DNA of 64,000 bases, taken from positions 1,488,001-1,552,000 of the forward strand of contig NC_056049.1 in assembly GCF_004379255.2 (NCBI RefSeq), in the 5' to 3' direction. Every line of letters begins with the position of its first letter. The stretch's first letter is position 1. The position numbers and the translations under genes are program-made. The notes under the pieces were generated by a model, which was not told where the DNA came from, did not search any database, and worked only from the letters and a program-made list of their open reading frames with translations. The stretch is from Salvia splendens (taxonomy: Eukaryota; Streptophyta; Magnoliopsida; Lamiales; Lamiaceae). Positions 10,190 through 20,586 of this stretch are shown here, one piece after another.

Positions 10190-11288
10190 CTCTGTAAAAG
10201 TGTTACTCTCTCCGTCCCGTTACAAATGATTGAATTTACCGTGAAAAACTAAATTTATAATTATTGTGAATACATAAGTGTATCTTTGTTTCCTTCTACT
10301 CGCAATTAATGTAATTCTTCATTTTCAACGTGCCAAATAAAATCAATTATACATTCTACTCCTACATGAATTCTTGATTCTGATTTCTACTACAATTGAT
10401 GAGTGCCATAAACATACAACACTTGTATAATCATCAAAATTGATGATTATTTTGTGCCTTGAACATAAGGCTGTTAATTTTCGGCACGGACATGAAAACG
10501 CAAATTTTGTATCAACCGATAATTTAGTGGGTGATCAGAATAACCAATTAAAAAAATAAAACTATTATTATTTTAATTCTATTTTGAAAAATTATAATTT
10601 TGTTTTATTCTCTAAGTTCATGTTAATCAAGTTTAAAATAGGTTTACAAATCAAGTTTTTCTATACGTGTAACATCAGGTTTTAATCGTCGTGTCAACCC
10701 AAATTATATTGTGTTGCTAACGGGTTCTTGTCATGTGACAATCATATACAGGTTGAAAATTTTCTTAATAAGTCGGATTCGGGTTAATTAGCGATCTTCT
10801 TGGGTAGGGTCGTTCTCAAGTCAACTTGTTGACGACATAACCCGCACGATTTGTCAGCCCATGTGATGATAGAAAGTTTACATACGGAATGTCAATCCAA
10901 TCGAAAATTTCTCTGAATTTTCTAGGATTTCCTCTAAATTTAGTCATCACATAGCTCAAAAGTCATTTTAACATGACAAACCTTATAAGTCCATCTGTCT
11001 CCCCCTACGCAAGGATGACACGCATAAATCGAGAAATGGTCCGTCTCTCATTCCACGAACAAAAGACACTTAGTCCCATTGGGGCAGGTCTCAGGTTAGA
11101 GCGGAAACGGGCTATAAGTTTGAATTGGGCTCTAGTATTGGGCCTAAAGTAAAAACATGCACGATTGGGCCACAAAATTGCATTTCTACAAACAAATAAG
11201 TGAGGAATTTCCGAAGTCAAAGTCAACATATAATTAATAATGACATCAGTATAAAATGCATAATTTGTTAACCATCAGATTGACAAAC
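10190..11288. other. Intergenic DNA without a supported gene
   Basis: AT-rich, with stop codons in all frames. A half-MITE start (ctctctccgtcccgtt) is visible at about 10206, but no matching end was found. Around 11090-11160 there is a diverged copy of the GGGCT..GGGCC segment seen at 590-665. Confidence 0.5.
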
Positions 11289-11514
11289 TGATAGGGGCAT
11301 GATATTCTATTTTATTCCGGAAGAGAGTTGTATGGTACAAAAGGATCTCCTATAAACTAGGAAAGTAAATCAAAGCAAATCAAATCCTAACTACTAGGCA
11401 AAGTAAATAAAATCATAACAACTAAATAATACTAAAGCATAAATAAACTAAATAAATATACAGAGAGAATATCAGCTCCCTTCCGGAATAAAATAGAATA
11501 TCATGTCCCTATCA
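11289..11514. mobile_element. 226-bp inverted-repeat element with 5-bp target duplication
   Basis: The ends form an inverted repeat of about 35 bp with a single mismatch, from tgataggggcatgatattct on the left to its complement ending ccctatca on the right. It is flanked by the direct 5-bp repeat CAAAC (11284-11288 and 11515-11519). There is no coding capacity. It has TG...CA termini like an LTR, but the repeats are inverted, so it is probably a foldback MITE of unassigned superfamily. Confidence 0.8.
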
Positions 11515-12142
11515 CAAACCATGGTCCGGTTTTAGTCTGCTATTTGTATTAAGATCAATTCTTGTTTTGATCTAAATCCAATAACGGAGTTTATATATCG
11601 ACGGGTTTAGTGACAAACCGACTAAATTCTGACTGATTGTTTGTTGATAAATATTTAAGCAAAGTTTAACTCGGACCAAAATTTCCCGATGAACACAATT
11701 TCCGGTAAAATTTACCAACTGCGCGTTTTCTATCGGTAATCATATTTGCCGGCAAATTATTAGGATTTAATTACAAAGGGAAAAATCCTTCAAATTCCGT
11801 TTTTTAGTATCAAGATTATATATGTAGACTCTCAATCCAATAGTATAAAATTTAGTCTACATTTCCTCTTAATTATTTAGGGAATGTTGAAGTCGTCAAA
11901 TATCTCAAAAGTCATCCAAGCAATTTGCATGCATCTAACTCTTAGATGCACCTTTATTCCTGCAAAAAATAAGTGAAAAATTTTCGAAGTCAATGTCAAC
12001 CTATCTCGTAAATTTCAGGCTTGTTTCATCCTTCTCTTCATAGTAAAATAATTATAAAAAAAATAAATTGTTAAATGGGTATCAATATATAAAAAGGAGA
12101 GGTTGGCATAATACATTAGATGTGCAATTAATACACGACTAC

Positions 12143-12355
12143 ATGTGTTGCTTTGTTTATTGTTATCGCCGGAAAAATACGCGGCCCGCCGCCGCGAACA
12201 CCCCTCCTCGTCCACAGCAGGTGTACCGCCACCGCGATGTCAAGAGAGGTGATAAAGCTGCAAGAAAAAGAGCCAAGGATGGTGGCATGATAGTTCATGG
12301 AGGGGGCTGCGGCGGCGGCGGCTGTGGAGGAGGCTGCGGTGGCTGTGGAGGTTGA
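12143..12355 (+). CDS. Small Gly/Cys-tailed protein, copy 3 (membrane segment missing)
   Basis: A 70-residue protein starting at the ATG at 12143. It begins MCCFVYCYRRK, so the roughly 60 bases coding the hydrophobic anchor of copies 1 and 2 are absent while the ATG and reading frame are kept. The rest follows the family: Pro-rich linker, RDVKRGDKA, AKDGGM, then a compact tail GGGCGGGGCGGGCGGCGG. It lacks the Ala/Val-rich stretch of copy 2. A TATA box (atatataaaaag) lies about 55 bases upstream, as in the other copies. It may be a soluble variant or a decaying copy. Confidence 0.55.
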   Translation: MCCFVYCYRRKNTRPAAANTPPRPQQVYRHRDVKRGDKAARKRAKDGGMIVHGGGCGGGGCGGGCGGCGG

Positions 12356-12511
12356 GTAAATTTAGTACAAATCCACTTAATTTCGAATATAAATATTGAG
12401 TATACTAAATTTTATCTTTTTGTTGCCCTCGACTTTAAATGTATTTCATCGTTCCAACGTGCCAAAATGAATCAAATAATGTGTAAGAATTCTAGGTACT
12501 GATATAATGTA

Positions 12512-12759
12512 CTCCACGTGTTCCGCCGTAAGCGACGCACTTCTTTTGGATATGTGATTTAAGAAATTCATATTTTAAATGTTAAATAAAGAGAGTGTGA
12601 AGTATGAGAGAGAGAGAAAAAAAGAGAGAAGTGAAGAAAGAATAAAATAGATGATAGAATAAAATAAGAAATGTATTAATTTTTGCTAAGAAGGGAAATT
12701 GCTCATTTATAGTGGGACATCAAAAAAAAAGTGTCTCGCTTATAGTGGGACACGGGAAA
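12512..12759. mobile_element. Stowaway-like MITE
   Basis: Degenerate terminal inverted repeats (ctccacgtgttccgccgtaa against ..tatagtgggacacgggaaa) flanked by TA on both sides (12510-12511 and 12760-12761). Noncoding. Confidence 0.65.
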
Positions 12760-12832
12760 TATGTGCATATTTTGAAATCTTAGGGTTATACCATTTAATT
12801 GGTGTACGTATATCATGTATATTAATTTATTA

Positions 12833-13047
12833 CTCCCCCGTCCATGACTAATTGAGTCTGTTTGACTCAACTTGGATTTTAAGAAATATAGTTGAAAGTG
12901 AGTTGAAAAAAGTTAGTGAAAGGCAGAACTTACTTTTATAATAAAATAAAATGTAAGTGAAATAAGTTAGTGGAATGTGTGGTCTATTACCAAAAGTAGT
13001 AAAATAAAAAAAATAAGGTGCAAATAATCGTGGAAGGACGAAAAAGG
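12833..13047. mobile_element. Stowaway-like MITE, degenerate
   Basis: Starts ctcccccgtccatgac after TA (12831-12832) and ends tggaaggacgaaaaagg before TA (13048-13049). The ends are only partly complementary. Confidence 0.5.
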
Positions 13048-13230
13048 TAATTGCTATCAATTAATCAAGTAAGGGCAAAATATTCGTTAAGTCACATTCA
13101 CCATTCTAACATAATCAATTCTCTCTCCAAAAAAATGTCTGTCATATTATTATGTTTTGACAAATTCTAGCCATCCTATAATTCTAAAAGTAAGTTGAAA
13201 AATTATGATATCGAATTTGATAAAACATTA

Positions 13231-13467
13231 CTATCTATGCCCCGCATTAACTGTCACATTTACTTTTCTGCACTCATTTTATAAAAATGATTATAAATAG
13301 TTAAAGTGGAGAAATAGTAAAGTAAGAGAGAGAATAATGTAAAGAAGACTCTTCTCTACCTTATTCTCTCTCGTATTTTACTATTTCTCGCCTTAAACTA
13401 TTTATTATCATTTTTACGAAACGAGTGCAGAAAAGTAAATGTGACAGTTAATGCGGGACGGAGGTAG
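13231..13467. mobile_element. Stowaway-like MITE with long hairpin
   Basis: Almost the whole element folds back on itself: gcattaactgtcacatttac near 13244 pairs with its complement ending near 13455. It is flanked by TA (13229-13230 and 13468-13469). A half copy of the same family lies at about 42176-42290. Confidence 0.8.
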
Positions 13468-13729
13468 TATGATTTCCATGTGCCCAATTAATTATCCTTA
13501 CACCTTTTGGTGTAATGTTGATATTTTATCATTATAATTTCAAATTCATTGATATTTTTGGTACAACTCTAATAATCGAGGATTTAATTTTAGAATTGAC
13601 CTTATTATTATATGTAATACTAGCTTTGTAGTGAAATGTTTTAAACCTTTTAATAGTACTGAATATTGAAAGGCTACAAGCCTATAATTGTAATGGTATA
13701 ACCGTATAATAATTCTTTGAAGTGAGATA

Positions 13730-13980
13730 CTCCCTCCGTCCCCAACTAAGAGTCGCTAATTTCATTTTGGGTCGTCCTCCATTAAGAGTCACTCTTCATT
13801 TTTTATCATAAATGGTAGTAGGCCTCACATTCCACTAACTCACTCAACTCACATTTTATTATAAAACCAATATAAAAATGTGGGTCCCACATTCCACTAA
13901 CTTTTTTAACCAACTTTTATCTACATTTCTTAAAACTCGTGCTCGGTCAAAGAGCGACTCCTATTAGGGGACGGAGTGAG
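13730..13980. mobile_element. Stowaway MITE
   Basis: Classic ends, ctccctccgtcccc and ggggacggagtgag, with TA target copies (13728-13729 and 13981-13982). The internal phrase cacattccactaact is shared with the elements at 53634 and 57871. Confidence 0.9.
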
Positions 13981-13989
13981 TATTTCAAA

Positions 13990-16149
13990 TCTTTTAAGAG
14001 ATCTGAATATCGAAAGGCTACAATCCTAGTATATTAGTAATAATCAATGTTATTGTAATTAAATAGCATCAACTAGCAGTCCAAATTCAAAATAATCTCA
14101 TAAAAACAACAAGTTGGTTTCCACCATTTAATATTGTACTTACTCGTTTCTTTGTTTATTATTTTACTTTATATTCTAAATTAATTAAATTCACAATATC
14201 ATAAAAAAATGGGTGAACGGGGTATTTACATATTTGTAGGTAGACATAAAAGTGTTGGGAAATTGAAAAAAAAAGTTTAAAATTTAGTATATATATTTTA
14301 ATTAAAAAATCAAATTATTTTAATAACCGAATAAGCTTGATCAATTACTCTACTCTCGGCTAACATATGCTAATGCACGCTAAGTGTTCCGTTTATATTT
14401 TTTTATAATTAATAATTATTTTTCATTTACTAAGTAATCCTTGTAAAACTCTGGTATAACTCTGAAATACAAATCTATAAATTAGAAGTTTTGCATCTTA
14501 ACAAATAAATCGCTTTATTAATTATCGTATTTAATATCCTTTACCTCATTTAGATGGCTATGCTCCACCAAATAAATATTCATAAAAAATACTCAAGAAT
14601 CAAAAGTTGTGCTACTATGATAAGACTAACAACGTGGAGAAGTAACAGTGATGTGATAAAAAGGAGGTGGGATTTTGGTTGCCACAAGATATGGAATCAT
14701 ATCAAACTGTTTTTTGGGTTTGTCTCACCAGCAATTATATGTTTATAGTAATTGTTGAACCTTATAATAACGTCTTTTTTAAAGCAATTTCAGCAATAAC
14801 ATGAGTAAAATTTTTTAGGAATTAGGGTTGAAAAATAAATTAAATGAAGAAAATATTTAATTATATAAAATATTTTAAGCATACTCCTTCCATCCTAATT
14901 GTAATTACTAGATTCTATTTAAGTTGATAGTACATTTGAATATCTACTAATTATTTTCACAATTTAGTTATTGCTGTAAAATAACATCTATTAAGTCAAA
15001 AGTTGCAAAACCATGGTAATCAATAGTCAATAGTATATGAACAATAAAGGTGCAATTTTTATGTTTGTGGAATTCCTGATATATAACCATTTTAAATTGG
15101 TCATCTGGCAAATGTTTGGTGTCAAAGGTGCAGAATCACATCTTTTGTTATTGACCTAACATTTTGTAATCCATCCATGCCTCCACTTATCATACCAAAA
15201 GGAATATATGTAGATAATAATAAATTCAACTTCCACTATATATTTATACTTTTGTAATGAAAAGGCACTCTCTTTAATAATATATTCCTTTCATCAATGG
15301 CACGCACGCACTATAACGGTGAAGGGACTTGAGCACTTATTTGTTTTCTTTTATAAATTTCTATTATTAATTTTGTTGAAATTGTTTAAGATTATCTTTA
15401 GTCTCTACTAAATTGACGCAAATGAAGATCAATTGTCGAAGGTTGAAAGGGTCACGAGGGGCCGAAATTAGAGAAAGAAGCAAAAAATGTTGACAAAAAA
15501 TGGTTGAGAAATGAGAAATAAAAAAATGACAAATTGAAGAATAGAAAGTAAAATAAAAAAAATGCTTACATAAAATAAAATTAATGTATCGTACTAGCTT
15601 TAATTTGTACTATTTTTAGTTATTTTTAATATAAATATGCATATTCTGTTATAAGAAATAAACTAAATAAGCTCCTATCAATATATTTTTTTACGTTCGT
15701 TCCATAAATAGAAATTCAGAAATTTCTATCATTATTTTAAAAAATAAGTGGCTATTTTTTGTAATATTCTGTAATGATGAACAATGCACATAAAAATAAA
15801 TTAATGCTCCATGTTGATTTAAATAATCAAAAGTGCGTATCCAACCATCCTTTAGGATAAACAAAAGAGTATATTTTGTGTTCACACAAAATAAAGTTAC
15901 ATTTATAACTATGCTATAGGAAGTAATTGATGCAAAGTCTCTCAACCTAACCTTTAAAAAAGTAATACTAGTAGATATTACAATTGTAGTAGTACTTGGC
16001 CTAAAAAGTAACTCCCTAGCTACATAAAGCTCATATCTATCTATAAATGAAAAATAAAAAATGAAATGCTCGAATCATGATAGATAGATATACCCTACGT
16101 AACCATTCATAAACATAAAGTAGGTGTCAAATCACATAAAGTAGATATA
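13990..16149. other. AT-rich intergenic DNA
   Basis: No gene, RNA gene or complete mobile element recognised on either strand. Open frames here are short and low in complexity. Confidence 0.5.
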
Positions 16150-16384
16150 CCCTCCGTTTCCTCATAGTTTGGTGAAATTTTTCGGCACGGAATTTAAGAA
16201 ATGGATGTTTAGTGTATTAAGTAGATAATAAAAATAAGAGAGAAAAAAAATAGAAAGAATAGAGTAGAAAGTGAATAAAGGGAGAGAATAAAGTAAGATG
16301 AAGAATAAATATTAATTATGGAAATGATTGAACTACGATGGAACTTTTGAAAAAAATGACTAAACTATGAGAGAACGAATGAAG
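16150..16384. mobile_element. Stowaway-like MITE
   Basis: Starts ccctccgtttcctcatag and ends ctatgagagaacgaatgaag, with TA on both sides (16148-16149 and 16385-16386). Noncoding. Confidence 0.7.
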
Positions 16385-17159
16385 TATTAATTATCGATTC
16401 TTGCATATCTAATTGTCACCCAACACATTTATGATCCGCGTTTCTATGTCTGGATAGGCCGCACACAATAATTTTCTTGAGTTTATTATTGGAACTCCTC
16501 ATTTTGTTTAAAGGGCCGATGTAACCATTACTAGATCTCTCTCTTTGGTAGATGAAAATTGACAGGCATTTTTTGGTGAATGATGATTGACTAATAACGT
16601 CATGATGTCGTTGTTAGTATGCTTCTGTTTCTGTGTTTATGTGCGAGGTTAGATAGAAGGTTTATTTCGTTGTTCTTGTTATTTTTTTTTCGAACTGCTT
16701 GTGCATTGCTAGCTCACCATCTTTTAGCTTCAGTATTTTAAACCACACCATAAACACCCATCATCTTTTCCACATATCCGGTCATTCACTTTTTCTAAAT
16801 GGGATAAGTTAATTGGTCACTTAACTTTGCAGCTATTTGGTGAAACATGATCTTGAAGATATTGTGTGGTTGTACCTTTGATGCATTATTTTGCTACCTT
16901 GTTCGGACCATACATGAAATAATACTCTAGGTGTCCTTTGAGAGTCACTTGGTGGTAGACAAAGACATTTTATCTAAATTTTATAGCCTTTGTTAGTGCA
17001 AGTGGCCCCTCTTTTTTTAATACAACGTCACATGATTGGTTGCCTTTACAATACTCAAATTTAATTTCTAATTGGTGGGTAGATATTTGACATTGAAAAA
17101 GAAGACCATGTGCCACACTTCACAACCATTCTTCCACTCTTTCCTTAGTATCATTTGCC

Positions 17160-17168
17160 TATAAAAGG
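17160..17168 (+). promoter_or_regulatory. TATA box of the acidic-protein gene
   Basis: The strong match tataaaagg lies about 135 bases before the ATG at 17297. This implies a leader of roughly 100 bases. Confidence 0.7.
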
Positions 17169-17296
17169 GGTTGTGTTTGTTCAATTGGAAGAATCACAAG
17201 AAACTTGCCTAAGAGCCAAACTACATTTTTCTCCTCAAAATATTTTCATTAATTAGGGTTTAGTTTAGCATTATCTTTGCTCATTTCTTGAGTACT

Positions 17297-17773
17297 ATGG
17301 CCTCTATAGTAGGTGAGAATTGGGGGTATGTGGACGGCCAAGATTGGCCGGAGAACTCTGAGCTGTCGCCACGAAACCACAACCTCCTCATGTCGTTACT
17401 CGATGAAACTCAAATTGATGAGTGTGATGATGAAAGGCTAACAAAACTGATCCAATCTTTGCAAGATGAGCTTGATTGTGCAGATCATTATGCATGGGAG
17501 AGTGATCATTTGGTGGATTGCCAATCATCGAACGACGATGAATCATGGGGTCAAGGGCTTCCCTCGATGGCGGTCGTTGATCATCTTGATTGGATGGATG
17601 TGGAGATGGTCCCTTCTTCACCTAGCGGTGGTGGTTGGTGCATGGATCACCAAGGACAAGGGGTGATTGATGATGATGATGATCAATTTGGTTTGATGAA
17701 GAACAACTCTTCTCCTCCCCTTCTCGAAGATGAGCAAGATTTTTGGCATGGACAATTTGAGTATGATCAATAG
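17297..17773 (+). CDS. Small acidic plant protein of unknown function
   Basis: A single-exon gene for a 158-residue protein. The first ATG in frame is 17297 (MASIVGENWG). The protein is strongly acidic, with few basic residues. Features in order are a Trp-rich N-terminus (NWGYVDGQDW), an amphipathic Leu-rich helix region at about residues 24-58 (LLMSLLDETQ, ERLTKLIQSLQDELD), a Trp/His/Asp-rich middle, a poly-Asp run (DDDDDQF) near residue 130, and a Phe-rich end. There is no signal peptide or membrane segment. The clear TATA box and uninterrupted frame argue for a real gene. The composition would suit a nuclear or regulatory protein, but I do not recognise a family and assign no function. Confidence 0.7.
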   Translation: MASIVGENWGYVDGQDWPENSELSPRNHNLLMSLLDETQIDECDDERLTKLIQSLQDELDCADHYAWESDHLVDCQSSNDDESWGQGLPSMAVVDHLDWMDVEMVPSSPSGGGWCMDHQGQGVIDDDDDQFGLMKNNSSPPLLEDEQDFWHGQFEYDQ

Positions 17774-17969
17774 CTTACATGTAGATTCATAATGTATGTG
17801 GACAATAAATTTCTCAAGGTGTCATGAGAATTAACCTCAATTTATCCCCGATTTATTGCCCCAACTCCAAGAAGATAATAAATCTCTAATGTCTATACAT
17901 GCTGTTTATATCGTAGAGTTACAATATAATCAGTATAATTATATTATATGATCAGTATAGTGTTATAAT

Positions 17970-18461
17970 TGACAGAAATCCATGAGTTCCATCCTAAAAC
18001 CAATTGGTGATAGGAGGAGTGGTCCATTAAAATTATATAGTGGTTTCAAGTCTATGTGAACACCGACGTGGGATAGTTGTAATATATTAGTTTAGTTTTA
18101 TTTGCCAACACCCTCCCTCAAACACTTCAAGGTGAACCTTCGAGGGGTTGGACTTTTTCTGATCGATTGAACGACTTGTCCAATTTTTTTCTGATGGGTT
18201 GGATCACTGGCCCAAATTTTAAGCCCAGATATACTGCTGTCATTTTTTTTCGGTTTCAGTCCAGATATACTGCTGGATCAGTTAAATTTGACCCACAATC
18301 GGGGATCCACTCTGATATCATAATAGAAATCCATGGGTTCCATCCTAAAACCAATTGGTGATAGGAGGAGTGGCCCATTAGAATTATATAATAGTTTCAA
18401 GTCTATGTGAACACCGAGGTGAAATAGTTGTAATATATTATTTTAATTTTAATTGTCAACA
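17970..18461 (-). mobile_element. TRIM retrotransposon, copy A
   Basis: A 492-bp miniature LTR element on the minus strand. Two 141-bp terminal repeats (17970-18110 and 18321-18461) begin TGTTG on the minus strand. The primer-binding site tgatatcagagtgg (minus strand, abutting 18320) is a slightly decayed initiator-Met-tRNA site. The target duplication is ATAAT (17965-17969 and 18462-18466). There is no coding capacity. It is the same family as the copy at 52390-52866. Confidence 0.88.
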
Positions 18462-18469
18462 ATAATATA

Positions 18470-20580
18470 CTCTAACATATCTTCGTGCTACAATCACTAT
18501 AGTATAGTGGTATTACATAATATACTCTATATATTATTACACTCGATAATTGAACTTAAAATCTCATCTCTTTCAAGAAATTGTTATATTGAATGAGGCA
18601 GATAAAATAGTATGTGAATGTAATTAATATGAATAAAGTAGTTTGAAATTCATACCACTAAGAGCAAGTACAAAAAATTTCGATCTCGAATGACAGTTGT
18701 GTGCAATTTCTTATGGATTACGTCGAAATTAGAGAGTACGTCAAAGATTGTGATTTAAATTTTAAATAGCAATTATTTGTATAAAAAGAATTACTTATAG
18801 ATCCATCATACATTGATGTAAATTTTTTTTATGGATGTATTCATTCCGTGCACGTGTGGTCTTCCAAACCCTTGTAGATACATTCATCAATTTATTGGCA
18901 TTCCATCAAAAAGAGGGCAAATTGACTATATATTTAGGGAACTGTTTCTACAGAATAATTAAGTACTTATTTATGCAAAGTGTAGATGGGTGATAAATGA
19001 TCCATCTACATACTCATTCTTAACAAGAATAATTAATAATTTTGTAACTATATTTCTTTTAATCACAGGTGTCATATTTTATTAGGAATATAATGGCATT
19101 TTTATTCACAACACAAATTTTTTACACAATTATCACTTTTAAGTTTTAATCATAAGAATAATCACACAAGTTTTTGTGATTTATTTATTCTTAATATTTG
19201 TTCACATGACAAATAGGTCAAATTATAGTTTTGTCTAATTTTCAATGTATCCATTTATTTATACGGGGTATTTGGTTGTTGGTATTTTTTGGGATCCATC
19301 AAAATATAATACTCAATCATTTATCAGTATTCTAAGTATATATAGGCATTTTTAAACATTAAATGATTTATGAAAATTCATACAAATTTTTAATAATATA
19401 TACATGTGACTCATTTTTTGTATTTCACTTTCGTTGAAACCCCTCGAATAATTTTGGGTTTTATACTATTGGAATAATTAAATGCCTTTAGCCAAAAAAG
19501 ATAACTCTGCTTTAAACAATTCAAATTCAACCGACCAGAAATGTCTCTTTTACAGTACGTGGAAGCAATTTTTATATTAAAATTTATTAATATAAAAAAT
19601 ATGGTGTTCAGTTAAATTGTCTGCGGCAGTGATCAGCATAATGTTGGGAAATGTCATGACAACGTGACCATTTATAATTCGTTGAAAATCTTGGGCGTTT
19701 CAGTGAGAACTTTTTTTAAATTTAAAATTTTGAGAATTGAAATCATATCATTTTCTATTCTCGATATTAATATCAGTTGATATCACAAATATATCAGTTC
19801 ATGATATTCAATTAGGAACTATTATTTATAATCAGCAAACTGATATTAAGTCGGGAATCGATAGGTTTTATGATAGCTACAAAAATATTAATGTATTTGA
19901 GAACTGATATAGTTCTCTGTTTAAACTTTTAAAAAAACTCTGAGAATGGTTCCATCTTCTGTATCCACATAAATTCAATTATGAACTTGAAAACTTGAAT
20001 ATTGGTTCTCTTTGGTTACTCAGATGCTATAGTGCTTGAGAGTTTGAGTTTTTTAAGCCCTTTAGACGTTGTAGCTCAAAACAATTCAATTATCATCAAA
20101 GACTGACGATCTTTCTCTATTTATGAATTTCGATTAAATAGTGTTATCGGAGGAGTACCAATGACATTTTTACATGTGGCATTCATATTCTTTCTGTGTA
20201 TTTTGTAGAATGTTGTTAACAATTGCTTTCGTTGTGAATTTATTCTGTAAAAGTGTCAAAGTATGAAAGATCTCTGTATAACGAGGTCTTGTTTGTTGTG
20301 CTTTTTTTAGACCTTTGTTGCTTCAACACTTGCAATGCAAAAATTATTTGAGTTGGACATCATAAGAGTTGCAATCAAAAGAAACACAAAAAATTACAAA
20401 AGTCTTCTACTTGAAAATTTTATGCATACAAACAACTAGCAATGCAAAGTTGTGTGCAACTCCTTTGTACAAATGATGATACCCTCAAACCTCATTGCAT
20501 TTCTATATTAGTTTTTTTTTTATCAAAACACCATTATACAATACTAACACATACAAGAATCCTCCCTTCGCATTTTCAAA
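18470..20580. other. AT-rich intergenic DNA
   Basis: No gene or complete element recognised. The last few hundred bases before 20,587 are presumably the 3' UTR and terminator region of the minus-strand lipid-transfer gene. Confidence 0.5.
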
Positions 20581-20586
20581 CAAACA

